Shown: positions 27,804 through 39,201, counted from the first letter of the stretch. The stretch is DNA of 64,000 nt from Microbacterium sp. SLBN-146 (GCF_006715145.1 NZ_VFMR01000001.1:2914001-2978000); one strand, 5' to 3'. The notes: generated by a model from the letters alone, not told the origin. Made by a program: numbers and translations.

Positions 27804-28364
27804 ATGGCATCCACCGCAGACATCAAGAACGGCGTCGTCCTGAGCATCGACGGACAGCTCTGGAACGTCATCGAGTTCCAGCACGTCAAGCCGGGCAAGG
27901 GTGGAGCGTTCGTCCGCACGAAGCTCAAGAACGTCGTCTCAGGCAAGGTCGTCGACCGCACCTACAACGCCGGGGCGAAGATCGAGATCGAGAACGTCGA
28001 CCGCCGCGACTTCACGTACCTGTACAACGACGGCGACAACTTCGTCTTCATGGACGTCGAGGACTACGACCAGATCAACGTTCCCGCCGCGACTGTCGGC
28101 GACGCATCGAACTTCCTCCTCGAGAACCAGCAGGTGCAGATCGCCCTCAACAACGGCAACCCGCTCTACGTCGAGCTGCCGGCATCCGTCGTGCTCGAGA
28201 TCACGTACACCGAGCCGGGGCTGCAGGGCGACCGCTCGTCGGCCGGCACCAAGGCCGCGACCGTCGAGACGGGCTACGAGATCCAGGTGCCGCTGTTCGT
28301 CGAGCAGGGGACGAAGGTCAAGGTCGACACGCGCACGGGCGACTACCTCGGCCGTGTGAACTGA
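27804..28364 (+). CDS. efp: Translation elongation factor P
   Basis: 186 residues. EF-P rescues ribosomes stalled on proline runs. The domain I loop [17 protein letters not shown] contains the lysine at the tip that is modified in some bacteria; in actinobacteria it is generally unmodified. The OB domains follow ([13 protein letters not shown], then GDYLGRVN at the end). ATG 27804 begins the family-typical [10 protein letters not shown]. nusB follows after four bases. Confidence 0.97.
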   Translation: MASTADIKNGVVLSIDGQLWNVIEFQHVKPGKGGAFVRTKLKNVVSGKVVDRTYNAGAKIEIENVDRRDFTYLYNDGDNFVFMDVEDYDQINVPAATVGDASNFLLENQQVQIALNNGNPLYVELPASVVLEITYTEPGLQGDRSSAGTKAATVETGYEIQVPLFVEQGTKVKVDTRTGDYLGRVN

Positions 28365-28368
28365 CCGC

Positions 28369-28779
28369 GTGAGCGCCCGCAGCAAGGCGCGCAAACGCGC
28401 GCTCGACATCCTCTTCCAGTCCGACGTCCGCGGCGACGAGCTGGCGACCGTGCTCGCCGCCGAGGCCAAGCGCGCCGCGAGCGAACCGGCGCGCGAGACG
28501 TCGTGGCTCTACGCCCGCGAGATCGTGGACGGCGTCATCGACAATCGCGACGCGATCGACGAGCAGATCACGACGTTCGCGAAGGACTGGACCCTCGAAC
28601 GGATGCCTGCCGTCGATCGGGCGGTTCTGCGCATCGGCGTGTGGGAGATCCTCTTCAACGACGAGGTGCCCGCCGCCGTCGCGATCGACGAAGCGGTCGA
28701 GCTCGCAAAGGAGTATTCGACCGACGACTCCGGCGCTTTCGTGCACGGCGTTCTCGGACGCATCTCCCGCTCCGCCTGA
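28369..28779 (+). CDS. nusB: Transcription antitermination factor NusB
   Basis: 136 residues, all-helical. RSKARKRALDILFQSD and ERMPAVDRAVLRIGVWEILF followed by AVAIDEAVELAKEYSTD are family signatures. It binds boxA RNA with NusE/S10 in rRNA antitermination. GTG 28369 follows the efp stop directly. In many relatives nusB is followed by the pyr operon; here namH lies between. Confidence 0.94.
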   Translation: MSARSKARKRALDILFQSDVRGDELATVLAAEAKRAASEPARETSWLYAREIVDGVIDNRDAIDEQITTFAKDWTLERMPAVDRAVLRIGVWEILFNDEVPAAVAIDEAVELAKEYSTDDSGAFVHGVLGRISRSA

Positions 28780-28826
28780 TCGGGTTTTCCCCGGCGCGAC
28801 GCCCCGTGCCGGAGCGGACGCCTGCC

Positions 28827-28832
28827 TACACT
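28827..28832 (+). promoter_or_regulatory. -10 element of the namH promoter
   Basis: TACACT lies in the 75-base gap after nusB. The predicted start is near 28839, and GGAAGGGA precedes ATG 28855 as ribosome site. Confidence 0.5.
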
Positions 28833-28854
28833 CGACATCGGAAGGGATCGACCT

Positions 28855-30429
28855 ATGCGCATCACAGGGCTCGGCCACGCCGGGATGTTCATCGAGACGC
28901 GGGGCGGCAGCATCCTCTGCGACCCCGTCATCGGACCCAGCTTCTTCGGGTCGTGGTTTCCCTTCCCCGACAACCGGGGGCTCGACTGGGAGCGTTTCGG
29001 ACAGGCGGACTTCCTCTACATCTCGCACCGCCACCGCGATCACTTCGATCCGGCGCTCCTCGAGCGCTACGTGCCCAAGACCGTTTCCGTGCTCCTGCCC
29101 GACTACCCGACCGACGACCTCGAGCAGGACCTCCGCCGCCTCGGGTACGACAACATCGTCTACACGCAGTCGGGCGTGCCGCTGGAGTACGGCGATCTGA
29201 AGATCATGGTGACGCCGCTACGGGCTCCGAGCGACGGACCGATCGGCGACTCCTCGCTCTCGGTGGACGACGGCACCGCGAGCATCCTGAACCAGAACGA
29301 CTCCCACCCGCTCGATCTCGAGAAGCTGCTGTCGTTCTCGAAGCCCGAGGCGTACTTCACGCAGGTCTCCGGAGCCATCTGGTGGCCCATGGTCTACGAC
29401 CTTCCCGAGGCGTCGAAGCAGAACTTCGCGCAGCTCAAGCGCGACGCGCAGAACAAGCGGGCGATGTACTACATCGAGAAGGTCGACGCCGAACACGTCT
29501 TCCCCATGGCGGGGCCCCCGATGTTCCTCCGCGAAGAGCTTTTCCGGTTCAACGGATACGGACTCCAGAACGACTCGATCTTCACGGATCAGCGGCAGTT
29601 CCTCGCTCACATGCGCGAACAACGGCCCGCTCAGAAGGGGTACGAATTCGTCCCCGGGACGCAGGTCGACCTCGACCACGGCGAGCTCGTCGTCTCGCAG
29701 ACCTTGTACTCGAAAGAGGAGATCGACCGGATCTTCGACGACAAGTGGGCGTACCTCGCGGAGCAACGCGATGCTCGCCAGTCCGAGGTCGTGGCAGAAG
29801 AGTCGGCACGCGCCGAGGTTCTTGCGCCCGAGGAGATGCTCGCCGCGATCAAGGAGTGGTGGGAGCCGCTGCTCCGCCGCGCGCGCACCATCCGCAACGG
29901 CGTGGGCGGCAACGTGCGTTTCCGGATCGGCGATCTCGACATGGTCGTCGACTTCCCGAAGGCGAAAGTTCGGGAGTACGCGGGCGAGGAATGCGTCTAC
30001 TGGTACACGATCCCGGCAGACCTCGTGTCGACGAACATCGCCGACCACGAGATCGACTGGTCGAACTCCATCTTCCTCTCGATGCAGTTCGAGGTCGGAC
30101 GAAGCGGGAAGTTCAATGAGTTCCTCACGACGTTCCTCAAGTGCCTGTCGCGTGACCGCATCGAGTACGTCGAGAACTGGTATGCCGAGCAGACCGACCA
30201 GACCGAGGACGCACAGCTCGGCGACTGGACCGTGCAGCGGCGCTGCCCGCACCTCCGCGCGGATCTCACGAAGACGGGCAAGATCGAGGACGGCGTCCTC
30301 ACCTGCTCGCTGCACGACTGGAAGTGGGACCTCGCGAGCGGGCGCTGCCTGACGACGCAGGGCCACCCCATCCGGTCGTCCCGGGCAGAGGACGACGCGC
30401 ACGGAGCAGCGTCGAGCCCTGCGGCCTGA
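28855..30429 (+). CDS. namH: UDP-N-acetylmuramic acid hydroxylase (Rieske plus metallo-beta-lactamase fold)
   Basis: 524 residues. The N-terminal part has a metallo-beta-lactamase fold ([28 protein letters not shown], and the metal motif HRHRDHFD near residue 58). The C-terminal part is a Rieske [2Fe-2S] domain with C464-P-H466 and C484-S-L-H487. This architecture is that of CMP-Neu5Ac hydroxylase relatives and of mycobacterial NamH, which turns UDP-MurNAc into UDP-N-glycolylmuramic acid in the cytoplasm before peptidoglycan assembly. N-glycolyl muramic acid is a known trait of Microbacterium. It has its own promoter and a 3' hairpin between nusB and pyrR. Confidence 0.87.
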   Translation: MRITGLGHAGMFIETRGGSILCDPVIGPSFFGSWFPFPDNRGLDWERFGQADFLYISHRHRDHFDPALLERYVPKTVSVLLPDYPTDDLEQDLRRLGYDNIVYTQSGVPLEYGDLKIMVTPLRAPSDGPIGDSSLSVDDGTASILNQNDSHPLDLEKLLSFSKPEAYFTQVSGAIWWPMVYDLPEASKQNFAQLKRDAQNKRAMYYIEKVDAEHVFPMAGPPMFLREELFRFNGYGLQNDSIFTDQRQFLAHMREQRPAQKGYEFVPGTQVDLDHGELVVSQTLYSKEEIDRIFDDKWAYLAEQRDARQSEVVAEESARAEVLAPEEMLAAIKEWWEPLLRRARTIRNGVGGNVRFRIGDLDMVVDFPKAKVREYAGEECVYWYTIPADLVSTNIADHEIDWSNSIFLSMQFEVGRSGKFNEFLTTFLKCLSRDRIEYVENWYAEQTDQTEDAQLGDWTVQRRCPHLRADLTKTGKIEDGVLTCSLHDWKWDLASGRCLTTQGHPIRSSRAEDDAHGAASSPAA

Positions 30430-30431
30430 TC

Positions 30432-30458
30432 TCCGCCCGATCGCGCGGCTCGGGCGGA
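30432..30458 (+). terminator. Hairpin after namH, probable terminator
   Basis: TCCGCCCGA and TCGGGCGGA form a perfect 9-base-pair stem with a 9-base loop, starting two bases after the namH stop. There is no U-tract, so termination may be incomplete. Its 3' arm overlaps the proposed -35 of the pyr promoter. Confidence 0.55.
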
Positions 30459-30483
30459 CAGACGTCGCGACGCCCGGTAGGGT
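30455..30483 (+). promoter_or_regulatory. Promoter of the pyr operon
   Basis: CGGACA (30455-30460) and TAGGGT (30478-30483) are spaced by 17 bases and make the best -35/-10 pair seen in the window. The start would be near 30490, some 11 bases before the PyrR-binding element. Confidence 0.6.
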
Positions 30484-30500
30484 GGAAGGCACCAGAGCAA

Positions 30501-30531
30501 CCTTTAATCCCGTCCTGTGAGGCGGAGAAGG
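30501..30531 (+). promoter_or_regulatory. PyrR-binding RNA element overlapping the pyrR ribosome site
   Basis: The leader contains CCTTTAATCCCG, then TCCTGTGAGGC, then GGAGAAGG. This is the PyrR-binding stem-loop form: an outer stem CCTT/AAGG, an inner stem CCG/CGG, and the conserved loop with GTGAGG. No terminator hairpin follows before ATG 30541; instead the 3' arm is the Shine-Dalgarno region (GAGAAGGGAG). That indicates translational control, as described for mycobacterial pyrR: PyrR bound with UMP would block initiation. Confidence 0.8.
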
Positions 30532-30540
30532 GAGCGGCGG

Positions 30541-31071
30541 ATGAGCACGCGCACCGTGCTGCACCAAGCCGACATCGCCCGAGCGCTGACTCGGATCTCC
30601 CACGAGATCCTCGAGTCGAATAAGGGCCCGGAAGGACTCGTCGTCCTCGGCATCCCCACTCGCGGCGCGACTCTCGCGCACCGCATCGGGGCGTTGCTGA
30701 CCGAGTTCGGCGGCAGCTCCGTCCCCGTCGGGGCCCTCGATGTCACGATGTACCGCGACGACCTCCACCGTCACCCCACGCGATCCCCGCAGCCGACCGA
30801 GATCCCCGCGGGCGGTGTCGACGGCAAGGTCGTGATCCTCGTCGATGACGTGCTGTTCTCGGGCCGCACCATCCGCTCCGCGCTCGACGCCCTCCAGGAC
30901 ATCGGGCGGCCGACCGTGGTCCGCCTCGCGACGCTCATCGATCGCGGGCATCGCGAGTTGCCGATCCGACCCGACTTCGTCGGCAAGAACCTGCCGAGCT
31001 CACGCGAAGAGCGGGTCAACGTGCGACTCGCCGACGTCGACGGCATCGAGGAGGTGACGATCGAGTCATGA
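30541..31071 (+). CDS. pyrR: Pyrimidine operon regulator PyrR
   Basis: 176 residues of PRTase fold with the PRPP motif [20 protein letters not shown] and the PyrR-specific TMYRDDL. PyrR binds the leader element at 30501-30531 in a UMP-dependent way and may retain uracil phosphoribosyltransferase activity. ATG 30541 is set by GAGAAGGGAG upstream. The stop overlaps the pyrB ATG. Confidence 0.95.
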   Translation: MSTRTVLHQADIARALTRISHEILESNKGPEGLVVLGIPTRGATLAHRIGALLTEFGGSSVPVGALDVTMYRDDLHRHPTRSPQPTEIPAGGVDGKVVILVDDVLFSGRTIRSALDALQDIGRPTVVRLATLIDRGHRELPIRPDFVGKNLPSSREERVNVRLADVDGIEEVTIES

Positions 31072-32054
31072 GGCATCTTCTCGACACGCGCACACTCACC
31101 CGCGACGACGCGATCGCGATCCTCGATGTGGCAGAGGACATGGCCGACACGCAGCAGCGGGAGGTCAAGAAGCTCCCGACGCTGCGCGGCAAGACCGTCG
31201 TGAACCTCTTCTTCGAAGACTCCACCCGAACGAGGATCTCCTTCGAAGCGGCCGCGAAACGTCTCTCGGCCGACGTCATCAACTTCTCGGCCAAGGGTTC
31301 CAGCGTCTCGAAAGGGGAGTCGCTGCAGGACACCGCCCAGACCCTGCAGGCGATGGGCGCCGACGCCGTCGTCATCCGCCACGGCGCCTCGGGAGCTCCG
31401 CGAACGCTCGCCACGAGCGGCTGGATCACCGCGGGCGTCGTCAACGCGGGAGACGGCACCCACGAGCATCCGACCCAGGCCATCCTGGATGCCTTCACGA
31501 TGCGCAAGCGCCGCTACGGAGCCGGTAGCCGCGGCCGTGACCTCGACGGTATGACGGTGACGATCGTCGGCGACATCCTGCACTCCCGCGTCGCACGCTC
31601 CAACGTCTGGCTCCTCGATGCCCTCGGCGCCCACGTCACTCTCGTCGCGCCTCCCACCCTCGTGCCGCAGAACGTCTCGGACTGGCCCGTGCGTATCGTC
31701 TACGACCTCGACGAGGCGATCGCCGCGGCACCCGACGCCCTCATGATGCTCCGCATCCAGCTGGAGCGCATGAATGCCGCGTATTTCCCGACTGAACGGG
31801 AGTATTCGCGGCGGTGGGGCCTCGACGCCCGGCGCTCCGCGGCCCTCCCTGCGGGTAGCATTGTCCTGCACCCCGGGCCCATGAACCGGGGTCTGGAGAT
31901 CTCCGCCGAAGCCGCCGATTCGCCTCGCTCGACGGTGCTCGAGCAGGTGGCGAACGGTGTCTCGGTCCGGATGGCCGTGCTGTACCTGCTGCTGGCGGGG
32001 GAGCGACCCGAACGAGAGCAGTCGATGCGCGCAGAAGGCGAGAACCTCGGATGA
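31068..32054 (+). CDS. pyrB: Aspartate carbamoyltransferase catalytic subunit
   Basis: 328 residues. Carbamoyl phosphate is bound by [27 protein letters not shown] and [12 protein letters not shown] are also typical. It makes N-carbamoyl-L-aspartate, the committed step of pyrimidine synthesis. There is no pyrI regulatory gene, as expected for this class. It overlaps pyrR and pyrC by four bases each. Confidence 0.97.
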   Translation: MRHLLDTRTLTRDDAIAILDVAEDMADTQQREVKKLPTLRGKTVVNLFFEDSTRTRISFEAAAKRLSADVINFSAKGSSVSKGESLQDTAQTLQAMGADAVVIRHGASGAPRTLATSGWITAGVVNAGDGTHEHPTQAILDAFTMRKRRYGAGSRGRDLDGMTVTIVGDILHSRVARSNVWLLDALGAHVTLVAPPTLVPQNVSDWPVRIVYDLDEAIAAAPDALMMLRIQLERMNAAYFPTEREYSRRWGLDARRSAALPAGSIVLHPGPMNRGLEISAEAADSPRSTVLEQVANGVSVRMAVLYLLLAGERPEREQSMRAEGENLG

Positions 32055-33379
32055 CCGCTGGACAGAACACGCCCCCCGTCATCCTGATCCGCGGTGCTGC
32101 GGTCGAGGGCGGCGCCGCGGCAGACATCCTGCTCGAGAACGGTGTCATCGCCGAGATCGGTACGGGGGTCACGCGAGCCGGAGCGACGGTCGTGGATGCC
32201 GAGGGCCTCATCGCCCTGCCCGGACTCGTCGACCTCCACACGCACCTCCGCGAGCCCGGCTACGAGGCATCCGAGACGATCCTGACCGGATCGCGCGCCG
32301 CCGCCGCGGGCGGCTTCACGGCCGTGTTCGCGATGCCGAACACGTCGCCGGTCGCCGACACGGCGGGCGTCGTCGAGCAGGAGCTCGCACTGGGGGAGGC
32401 CGCAGGCTTCGTCACGGTGCAGCCCATCGGCGCCGTGACGATCGGACAGCGCGGCGAGCGCCTGGCAGAACTCGGCGCGATGGCGGATTCGCGGGCGCGC
32501 GTCCGCGTCTTCAGCGATGACGGCTTCTGCGTCTGGGATCCGCTCATCATGCGCCGCGCGCTCGAATACGTGAAGGCGTTCGACGGCGTCGTCGCGCAGC
32601 ATGCGCAGGACCCGCGCCTCACTGAGGGCGCCCAGATGAACGAAGGCTCGGTCTCGGCCGAACTGGGCCTCGCGGGGTGGCCCGCCGTCGCCGAGGAGTC
32701 GATCATCGCGCGAGACGTCCTGCTCGCGGAGCACGTCGGATCTCGTCTGCACGTCTGCCATCTGTCGACAGCCGGATCCGTCGACATCATCCGCTGGGCC
32801 AAGAAGCGCGGCGTCGACGTGACGGCCGAAGTCACGCCGCACCACCTCCTCCTCACGGACGATCTCGTGCACGGCTACGACGCGCGTTTCAAAGTCAACC
32901 CGCCGCTGCGGCGCGAGGAGGATGTGCGCGCCGTCCGCGAGGGCCTGGCCGACGGGACGATCGACATCGTCGCGACGGATCACGCCCCTCATCCGGCCGA
33001 GGCGAAGGCCTGCGAGTGGCAAGCGGCGGCCAACGGCATGGTCGGTCTCGAGAGCGCACTGCGCGTCGTGCAGCAGGCGATGATCGAGACGGGCCTCCTC
33101 GATTGGGCCGACGTCGCGCGGGTGATGTCGCGAACGCCCGCTCGCATCGGCCGCCTCGCCGGCCACGGAACGCCGCTCGAGGTGGGCGCCCCGGCATCTC
33201 TGACGCTTCACGATCCCTCGCCCGTTCGCCCGTTCTCGCTTCAGGATCTGCGAGGCCGCAGCAAGAACTCGCCCTATGTGGGCCGCGAGCTCCCCGGCGA
33301 GGTCCGCTGGACCGTCTACCGCGGCCTTCCCACCGTCGTCGACGGGGCAGTCCTGGAACGCCCGGGAGTCCTGTCGTGA
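32051..33379 (+). CDS. pyrC: Dihydroorotase
   Basis: 442-residue class I (type PyrC/AllB) amidohydrolase that closes carbamoyl aspartate to dihydroorotate. The zinc site is [12 protein letters not shown], with a later histidine in [20 protein letters not shown] and the catalytic aspartate in [13 protein letters not shown]. Coupled at both ends by short overlaps in the pyr operon. Confidence 0.96.
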   Translation: MTAGQNTPPVILIRGAAVEGGAAADILLENGVIAEIGTGVTRAGATVVDAEGLIALPGLVDLHTHLREPGYEASETILTGSRAAAAGGFTAVFAMPNTSPVADTAGVVEQELALGEAAGFVTVQPIGAVTIGQRGERLAELGAMADSRARVRVFSDDGFCVWDPLIMRRALEYVKAFDGVVAQHAQDPRLTEGAQMNEGSVSAELGLAGWPAVAEESIIARDVLLAEHVGSRLHVCHLSTAGSVDIIRWAKKRGVDVTAEVTPHHLLLTDDLVHGYDARFKVNPPLRREEDVRAVREGLADGTIDIVATDHAPHPAEAKACEWQAAANGMVGLESALRVVQQAMIETGLLDWADVARVMSRTPARIGRLAGHGTPLEVGAPASLTLHDPSPVRPFSLQDLRGRSKNSPYVGRELPGEVRWTVYRGLPTVVDGAVLERPGVLS

Positions 33380-33885
33380 CGTGGGAAGGTGCCGTGGCCG
33401 TCATGATCGGCACGGCCGCTCTCATCGTCGTGCTCGCGGGCATCGCCTGGTGGCGGCGGACGCGCCGCGACGCGGGCCTGCGCGCACCGGTCGGCGAGCT
33501 TCCCGACACCGCGGTCATCGTCGGGCGCTTCACCGCGCTGTACGTCGCGACGACGGTGCACGACCAGCCTCTCGAGCGACTCGCGATCGGCGGGCTCGGC
33601 TTCCGCTCGCGCGCGGACGTGACGGTGACGGATGCCGGGGTGGCCGTCGATCTGACGGGAAAGCCACGGATCTTCTTCCCCGTCGCGCGGATCACCGACG
33701 TCGCGCAGGCGACGGTCGCGATCGACCGCGTCGTCGAGAAGGACGGTCTCGTGCGCCTGTCGTGGCGCCTCGACGACGACACGATCGTCGACTCCTACCT
33801 CCGCCCGCAAGATGTGTCGTCGCGAGTACTCGCCGATGCGATCGCGGGCATCTCCCACCCGACCCAGACGGGAAGCGACACATGA
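33376..33885 (+). CDS. Pyr-operon membrane protein with PH-like domain
   Basis: 169 residues. One N-terminal membrane helix ([20 protein letters not shown]) is followed by a soluble beta-rich domain of about 130 residues resembling the bacterial PH-like domain family ([34 protein letters not shown]). A protein of this type between pyrC and carA is a standing feature of actinobacterial pyr operons, sometimes called a transporter or exported protein, with no proven role. GTG 33376 overlaps the pyrC stop; its TGA overlaps the carA ATG. Confidence 0.85.
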   Translation: MTWEGAVAVMIGTAALIVVLAGIAWWRRTRRDAGLRAPVGELPDTAVIVGRFTALYVATTVHDQPLERLAIGGLGFRSRADVTVTDAGVAVDLTGKPRIFFPVARITDVAQATVAIDRVVEKDGLVRLSWRLDDDTIVDSYLRPQDVSSRVLADAIAGISHPTQTGSDT

Positions 33886-35054
33886 CACTCTTCACCACCG
33901 ATCCCGCCGTCCTCGTCCTCGAGGACGGCACCCGGCACGTGGGCCGCGCCTACGGCGCGATCGGCACGACTCTCGGCGAAGTCGTCTTCGCGACCGGGAT
34001 GACCGGATACCAGGAGACACTGACCGACCCGTCGTACGCCGGCCAGATCGTGCTGCAGACGGCGCCCCACATCGGCAACACCGGCATGAACGACGAAGAT
34101 CCCGAGTCGCGCCGCATCTGGGTGGCCGGATACATCGTGCGCGACCCCTCGCGCGTCGTGTCCAACTGGCGTGCGGACGAGTCGCTGGACGACGCGCTCG
34201 TCTCCGACGGGATCGTCGGGATCAGCGGGATCGACACCCGCGCCGTCACCCGTCACATTCGCGCGGCCGGGAGCATGCGCGGTGGGATCTTCTCGGGAGA
34301 CGCCGCCGCGATCGACCCGGAGGATCAACTGCGGATCGTCGCCGAGGCGCCCGAGATGACGGGCCTCAACCTGTCGTCCGTCGTCTCGGTGGGAGCGGCA
34401 GAAGTCACCCCCGCCCGCGGCGAGCGGATCGGCAACCTGGCGGTGCTCGACCTCGGCGTCAAGCAGGCGACGATCGAGAATCTCGCAGAGCGCGGATTCG
34501 AGGTCCACGTCCTCCCGCAGAACGTGACGATCGACCAGATCCGCGCGATCGATCCCGTGGCGGTCTTCTACTCGAACGGTCCCGGCGACCCCGCCGCATC
34601 CGGGGATCACGTCGAGCTCCTGCGTGCCGTCCTCGACGACCGTCTCCCGTTCTTCGGGATCTGCTTCGGGAATCAGCTGCTCGGGCGCGCGCTCGGACTC
34701 GGCACGTACAAGCTCCCGTTCGGTCACCGCGGGATCAACCAGCCCGTCCTCGACAAAGCCACAGGCCGCGTGGAGATCACGTCGCACAATCACGGCTTCG
34801 CCGTCGACGCGCCGATCGAGGGGGAGTTCGAGAGCCCCCACGGCTACGGACGTGTCGAGGTGAGCCACGTCGGCCTCAACGACAAGGTCGTCGAAGGGCT
34901 TCGCGCCCTCGACATCCCCGCGTTCTCGGTGCAGTACCACCCCGAGGCGGCCGCAGGACCGCACGACGCGAACTACCTCTTCGACAGGTTCGCCGATCTC
35001 GTGCGCGAGAACACCCCGAAGGTTCAGCACCCCGCCGAGGAGGCACAGGGATAA
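33882..35054 (+). CDS. carA: Carbamoyl-phosphate synthase small subunit
   Basis: 390 residues. The N-terminal CarA domain ([20 protein letters not shown]) is followed by a class I amidotransferase with the nucleophile cysteine in [14 protein letters not shown] and the His-Glu pair in [12 protein letters not shown]. It feeds ammonia from glutamine to CarB. The TAA stop shares a base with the carB ATG. Confidence 0.97.
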   Translation: MTLFTTDPAVLVLEDGTRHVGRAYGAIGTTLGEVVFATGMTGYQETLTDPSYAGQIVLQTAPHIGNTGMNDEDPESRRIWVAGYIVRDPSRVVSNWRADESLDDALVSDGIVGISGIDTRAVTRHIRAAGSMRGGIFSGDAAAIDPEDQLRIVAEAPEMTGLNLSSVVSVGAAEVTPARGERIGNLAVLDLGVKQATIENLAERGFEVHVLPQNVTIDQIRAIDPVAVFYSNGPGDPAASGDHVELLRAVLDDRLPFFGICFGNQLLGRALGLGTYKLPFGHRGINQPVLDKATGRVEITSHNHGFAVDAPIEGEFESPHGYGRVEVSHVGLNDKVVEGLRALDIPAFSVQYHPEAAAGPHDANYLFDRFADLVRENTPKVQHPAEEAQG

Positions 35055-38000
35055 TGCCCAAGCGCGACGACATCAACAGCGTCCTGGTCATCGGCTCCGG
35101 CCCGATCGTGATCGGCCAGGCCTGCGAATTCGACTACTCCGGGACGCAGGCATGCCGAGTGCTGCGCGAGGAGGGCGTCCGCGTCATCCTCGTCAACTCC
35201 AACCCTGCGACGATCATGACCGACCCCGACTTCGCGGATGCGACGTACATCGAGCCGATCACGTGGCAGGTGATCGAGTCGATCATCGCCAAGGAGCGTC
35301 CCGACGCGATCCTCCCGACCCTCGGCGGCCAGACGGCACTCAACGCGGCGATCGACCTGCACAAGCACGGCATCCTCGAGAAGTACGACATCGAGCTCAT
35401 CGGCGCGAACTTCGAGGCCATCAACAAAGGCGAGGACCGCCAGATCTTCAAGCAGCTCGTGCTGGATTCGGGAGCGGACGTCGCCGACAGCCGCATCTGC
35501 CACACGATGGACGAAGTGCTCGCGGGGGCCGCGGAGCTCGGCTACCCGCTCGTCGTGCGCCCGTCGTTCACGATGGGCGGCCTCGGATCGGGATTCGCCT
35601 ACGACGAGACCGACCTCCGCCGCATCGCGGGTGCGGGCCTCCGCGACTCGCCCACGACCGAGGTCCTCCTCGAGGAATCGATCCTGGGCTGGAAGGAGTA
35701 CGAGCTCGAGCTCATGCGCGACACGGCCGACAACACCGTCGTCGTCTGCTCCATCGAGAACGTCGATCCGGTCGGTGTGCACACGGGCGACTCGATCACC
35801 GTCGCGCCCGCCCTCACCCTGACCGACCGCGAGTACCAGAAGCTCCGCGACATCGGCATCGACATCATCCGCGCCGTCGGAGTCGACACGGGCGGCTGCA
35901 ACATCCAGTTCGCGGTCGACCCGAAGACGGGGCGCATCATCGTCATCGAGATGAACCCGCGCGTCTCGCGCTCTTCGGCCCTCGCGTCCAAAGCGACGGG
36001 GTTCCCCATCGCGAAGATCGCCGCGAAGCTCGCGATCGGCTACCGGCTCGACGAGATCCCCAACGACATCACCAAGGTCACGCCCGCCAGCTTCGAGCCG
36101 ACCCTGGACTACGTCGTCGTCAAGGTGCCGCGCTTCAACTTCGAGAAGTTCCCGGCGGCCGACACGACGCTGACCACCACGATGAAGTCCGTCGGTGAGG
36201 CCATGGCCATCGGACGCAACTACGCCTCCGCGCTGCAGAAGGCCCTGCGATCGCTCGAGAAGCGCGGGTCGAGCTTCCACTGGGGTCCGGAGCCGCGCTC
36301 CGTGGACGAACTCCTCGAGATCGCGAAGACGCCGACCGACGGACGGATCGTCGTGCTGCAGCAGGCGCTGCGCGCCGGCGCCACGATCGAGCAGGCCTTC
36401 GACGCGACGAAGATCGATCCCTGGTTCCTCGATCAGATCGTCCTCATCAACGAAGTGGCGTCGTTCGTCGCGGACGCAGACGAGCTCGACGCGGCGGCGC
36501 TGCGGGTCGCGAAGGACCACGGCTTCTCCGACGCCCAGCTCGCGCAGCTGCGGGGGATCACGGAAGCGGAGGTGCGCGGCATCCGTCATGCGCTCGGGAT
36601 CCGGCCCGTCTACAAGACCGTCGACACGTGTGCGGGGGAGTTCCCGGCGCTCACGCCCTACCACTACTCCAGCTACGACCACGAGACCGAAGTGACGCCG
36701 TCCGAACGCACGAAGGTCGTCATCATCGGCTCGGGTCCCAACCGCATCGGCCAGGGCGTCGAGTTCGACTACTCGTGCGTGCACGCATCGTTCGCCCTCT
36801 CCGCCGCGGGGTTCGAGACCGTCATGGTCAACTGCAATCCCGAGACCGTCTCGACCGACTACGACACGAGCGACCGCCTCTACTTCGAGCCGCTGACGCT
36901 CGAAGATGTGCTCGAGGTCCTCCACGCGGAGTCCCGCTCGGGAGAGATCCTCGGCGTCGTGTGCCAGCTCGGCGGTCAGACGCCGCTCGGTCTCGCGAAG
37001 GGCATCGAGGAGGCCGGATACCGCATCCTCGGAACGAGTCCCGCCGCGATCGACATCGCCGAGGAGCGCGAGCAGTTCTCGCAGCTCCTCCACGCGGCCG
37101 GGCTCGTCGCGCCCCGCCACGGCACGGCGATCGACGTCGACGGCGCCGTGACGATCGCGGAGGAGATCGGTTACCCGGTCCTCGTACGTCCGAGCTTCGT
37201 CCTCGGCGGTCGCGGCATGGAGATCGTGTACGACACCGAGAGTCTGCACGACTACTTCGCGCGGATCGCTGACCAGGCCATCATCGGTCCGGGGCTCCCG
37301 CTCCTGGTCGACCGGTTCCTCGATGACGCGATCGAGATCGACGTCGACGCCCTGTTCGACGGTCATGAGCTGTACGTCGGTGGCGTGATGGAGCACCTCG
37401 AAGAAGCCGGAATCCACTCGGGTGACTCGAGCTGCTCGCTGCCGCCGATGTCGCTCGGCCGCACCGAGGTCGATCGCGTGCGCGTCGCGACCAGGGCGAT
37501 CGCCGAGGGAATCGGCGTGCGCGGACTCCTCAACGTCCAGTTCGCCGTATCCGCGGGCGTCCTGTACGTCATCGAGGCGAATCCGCGTGCGAGCCGCACG
37601 GTTCCCTTCGTCTCGAAGGCCCTCGGCATCCCGCTCGCGAAGGCGGCGGCGCGCATCATGGCGGGGTCGACGATCGCGGAGCTCATCGACGAGGGACTCC
37701 TCCCCGCACAGGACGGGTCACGCGTCCCTCTCGACGCGCCCGTCGCCGTCAAGGAGGCTGTGCTCCCGTTCAAGCGGTTCCGGACGAAGGAGGGCCTCAT
37801 GGTCGACTCCGTCCTCGGTCCCGAGATGCGCTCCACCGGCGAGGTCATGGGTATCGACCGCGACTTCCCGACAGCGTTCGCGAAGTCGCAGGAGGCCGCG
37901 TACGGCGGCGTCCCGCTGAGCGGGACCGTCTTCATCTCGGTCTCCGACGGCGACAAGCGTGCCGCGATCCTTCCCGCCCATCGTCTGCAGGAACTCGGCT

Positions 38001-38341
38001 ACCGGATCATCGCGACCGAGGGCACGGCCGAGATCCTCGGCCGCAACGGCATCGATGTCGAGGTCGTCGCGAAGTACTCGGCGACAGCCGAGACGGGCGA
38101 GACCAACGTCGTGGACCTCATCAACGACGGCCGCATCGACATCATCGTGAACACACCGTCGGGAGGGCTCGCACGCGCCGACGGCTACGAGATCCGCGCG
38201 GCGGCCGTTGCTGCCGACAAGGCGCTCTTCACGACGATGGCGGTGCTGGGCGCCGCGGTCAGCGCGATCCCGGCGCTGCGCGGCGGCTTCCAGGTCAAGA
38301 GTCTCCAGGAGTACGCGGCGGACAGGGCCGCCCGCACATGA
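35054..38341 (+). CDS. carB: Carbamoyl-phosphate synthase large subunit
   Basis: 1095 residues with two homologous ATP-grasp halves (the first starting [20 protein letters not shown], the second [20 protein letters not shown]) and a C-terminal MGS-like allosteric domain from about residue 960 ([19 protein letters not shown]). It makes carbamoyl phosphate for both pyrimidine and arginine synthesis. The length is full and both halves keep the RPSF motif ([22 protein letters not shown]). Confidence 0.98.
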   Translation: MPKRDDINSVLVIGSGPIVIGQACEFDYSGTQACRVLREEGVRVILVNSNPATIMTDPDFADATYIEPITWQVIESIIAKERPDAILPTLGGQTALNAAIDLHKHGILEKYDIELIGANFEAINKGEDRQIFKQLVLDSGADVADSRICHTMDEVLAGAAELGYPLVVRPSFTMGGLGSGFAYDETDLRRIAGAGLRDSPTTEVLLEESILGWKEYELELMRDTADNTVVVCSIENVDPVGVHTGDSITVAPALTLTDREYQKLRDIGIDIIRAVGVDTGGCNIQFAVDPKTGRIIVIEMNPRVSRSSALASKATGFPIAKIAAKLAIGYRLDEIPNDITKVTPASFEPTLDYVVVKVPRFNFEKFPAADTTLTTTMKSVGEAMAIGRNYASALQKALRSLEKRGSSFHWGPEPRSVDELLEIAKTPTDGRIVVLQQALRAGATIEQAFDATKIDPWFLDQIVLINEVASFVADADELDAAALRVAKDHGFSDAQLAQLRGITEAEVRGIRHALGIRPVYKTVDTCAGEFPALTPYHYSSYDHETEVTPSERTKVVIIGSGPNRIGQGVEFDYSCVHASFALSAAGFETVMVNCNPETVSTDYDTSDRLYFEPLTLEDVLEVLHAESRSGEILGVVCQLGGQTPLGLAKGIEEAGYRILGTSPAAIDIAEEREQFSQLLHAAGLVAPRHGTAIDVDGAVTIAEEIGYPVLVRPSFVLGGRGMEIVYDTESLHDYFARIADQAIIGPGLPLLVDRFLDDAIEIDVDALFDGHELYVGGVMEHLEEAGIHSGDSSCSLPPMSLGRTEVDRVRVATRAIAEGIGVRGLLNVQFAVSAGVLYVIEANPRASRTVPFVSKALGIPLAKAAARIMAGSTIAELIDEGLLPAQDGSRVPLDAPVAVKEAVLPFKRFRTKEGLMVDSVLGPEMRSTGEVMGIDRDFPTAFAKSQEAAYGGVPLSGTVFISVSDGDKRAAILPAHRLQELGYRIIATEGTAEILGRNGIDVEVVAKYSATAETGETNVVDLINDGRIDIIVNTPSGGLARADGYEIRAAAVAADKALFTTMAVLGAAVSAIPALRGGFQVKSLQEYAADRAART

Positions 38342-39201
38342 ATCCCTCGTTCGGGCGGCGACTTCGCGCGACACTCGACAGCGCAGGGCCGCTGTGCGTC
38401 GGGATCGATCCGCACGCGCATCTCCTCGCGGAGTGGGGATTGCCGGATTCGGCGACGGGCGTGCGCGAGTTCGGTCTGCGCGTCGTCGATGCCGCCACGG
38501 GACTCGTCGGGTTCGTCAAACCGCAGGTCGCCTTCTTCGAACGGTTCGGCTCCGCCGGATACGCAGCGCTCGAGGCGGTCATCGCCGAGGCCCGCGGCAG
38601 GGGACTCGTGACGATCGCGGATGCCAAGCGCGGCGACATCGGATCCACGATGGCGGGATACACCGAGGCATGGCTCGCTCCCGGCTCGCCGCTCGAATCG
38701 GATGCCGTGACCATCAGCCCCTATCTCGGGCCCGACTCGCTGCGCGACACCCTCACGGCGGCCGTGCGCTACGGCAAGGGCGTCTTCGTCCTCGCCGGCA
38801 CGAGCAATCCCGAGGCCGCCTCGCTTCAGACGGCACTCACGGTCGATGTCGCCGCGACGGAAGGACAGACCGTCGCGGCGCGAGTCGCGACGGACGTGGC
38901 GTGGGTCAACGGATCCGCGGCCTTCGGGGGAGAGCTCGGACCGATCGGGCTCGTCGTGGGGGCGACGGTCGACCGGCTCGCCTTCGGCCTGTCCGACGAC
39001 GTCGTGCGCGGAGCGCCCATCCTGGCACCGGGGTTCGGGTCGCAGGGGGCCGATCCGGCCGATCTCCCGCGACTCTTCGGCGCCGCCGCAGCGAACGTCA
39101 TCGCGTCGGAGAGCAGGAGCGTCCTCTCCGCGGGACCCGACGGCCTCGCAGCGCGCATCAGGGAGCGCGCAGCCCTGTACGGTGGGGGTTCCGATGGTTG
39201 A
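38338..39201 (+). CDS. pyrF: Orotidine 5'-phosphate decarboxylase (type 2)
   Basis: 287 residues. The catalytic Asp-Lys array lies in [20 protein letters not shown], which identifies the longer type 2 form used by actinobacteria. It decarboxylates OMP to UMP. pyrD and pyrE are not in the window. The end overlaps the next gene by 8 bases. Confidence 0.95.
   Translation: MNPSFGRRLRATLDSAGPLCVGIDPHAHLLAEWGLPDSATGVREFGLRVVDAATGLVGFVKPQVAFFERFGSAGYAALEAVIAEARGRGLVTIADAKRGDIGSTMAGYTEAWLAPGSPLESDAVTISPYLGPDSLRDTLTAAVRYGKGVFVLAGTSNPEAASLQTALTVDVAATEGQTVAARVATDVAWVNGSAAFGGELGPIGLVVGATVDRLAFGLSDDVVRGAPILAPGFGSQGADPADLPRLFGAAAANVIASESRSVLSAGPDGLAARIRERAALYGGGSDG

Noticed and set aside
32677..33375. Long N-terminal extensions on the pyr membrane protein, carA, carB, rpe, lgt and trp-associated genes
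   Set aside because: The added residues overlap the preceding gene in another frame and are Arg-rich; overlaps of the ATGA or GTGA type and ribosome sites place the starts further in.
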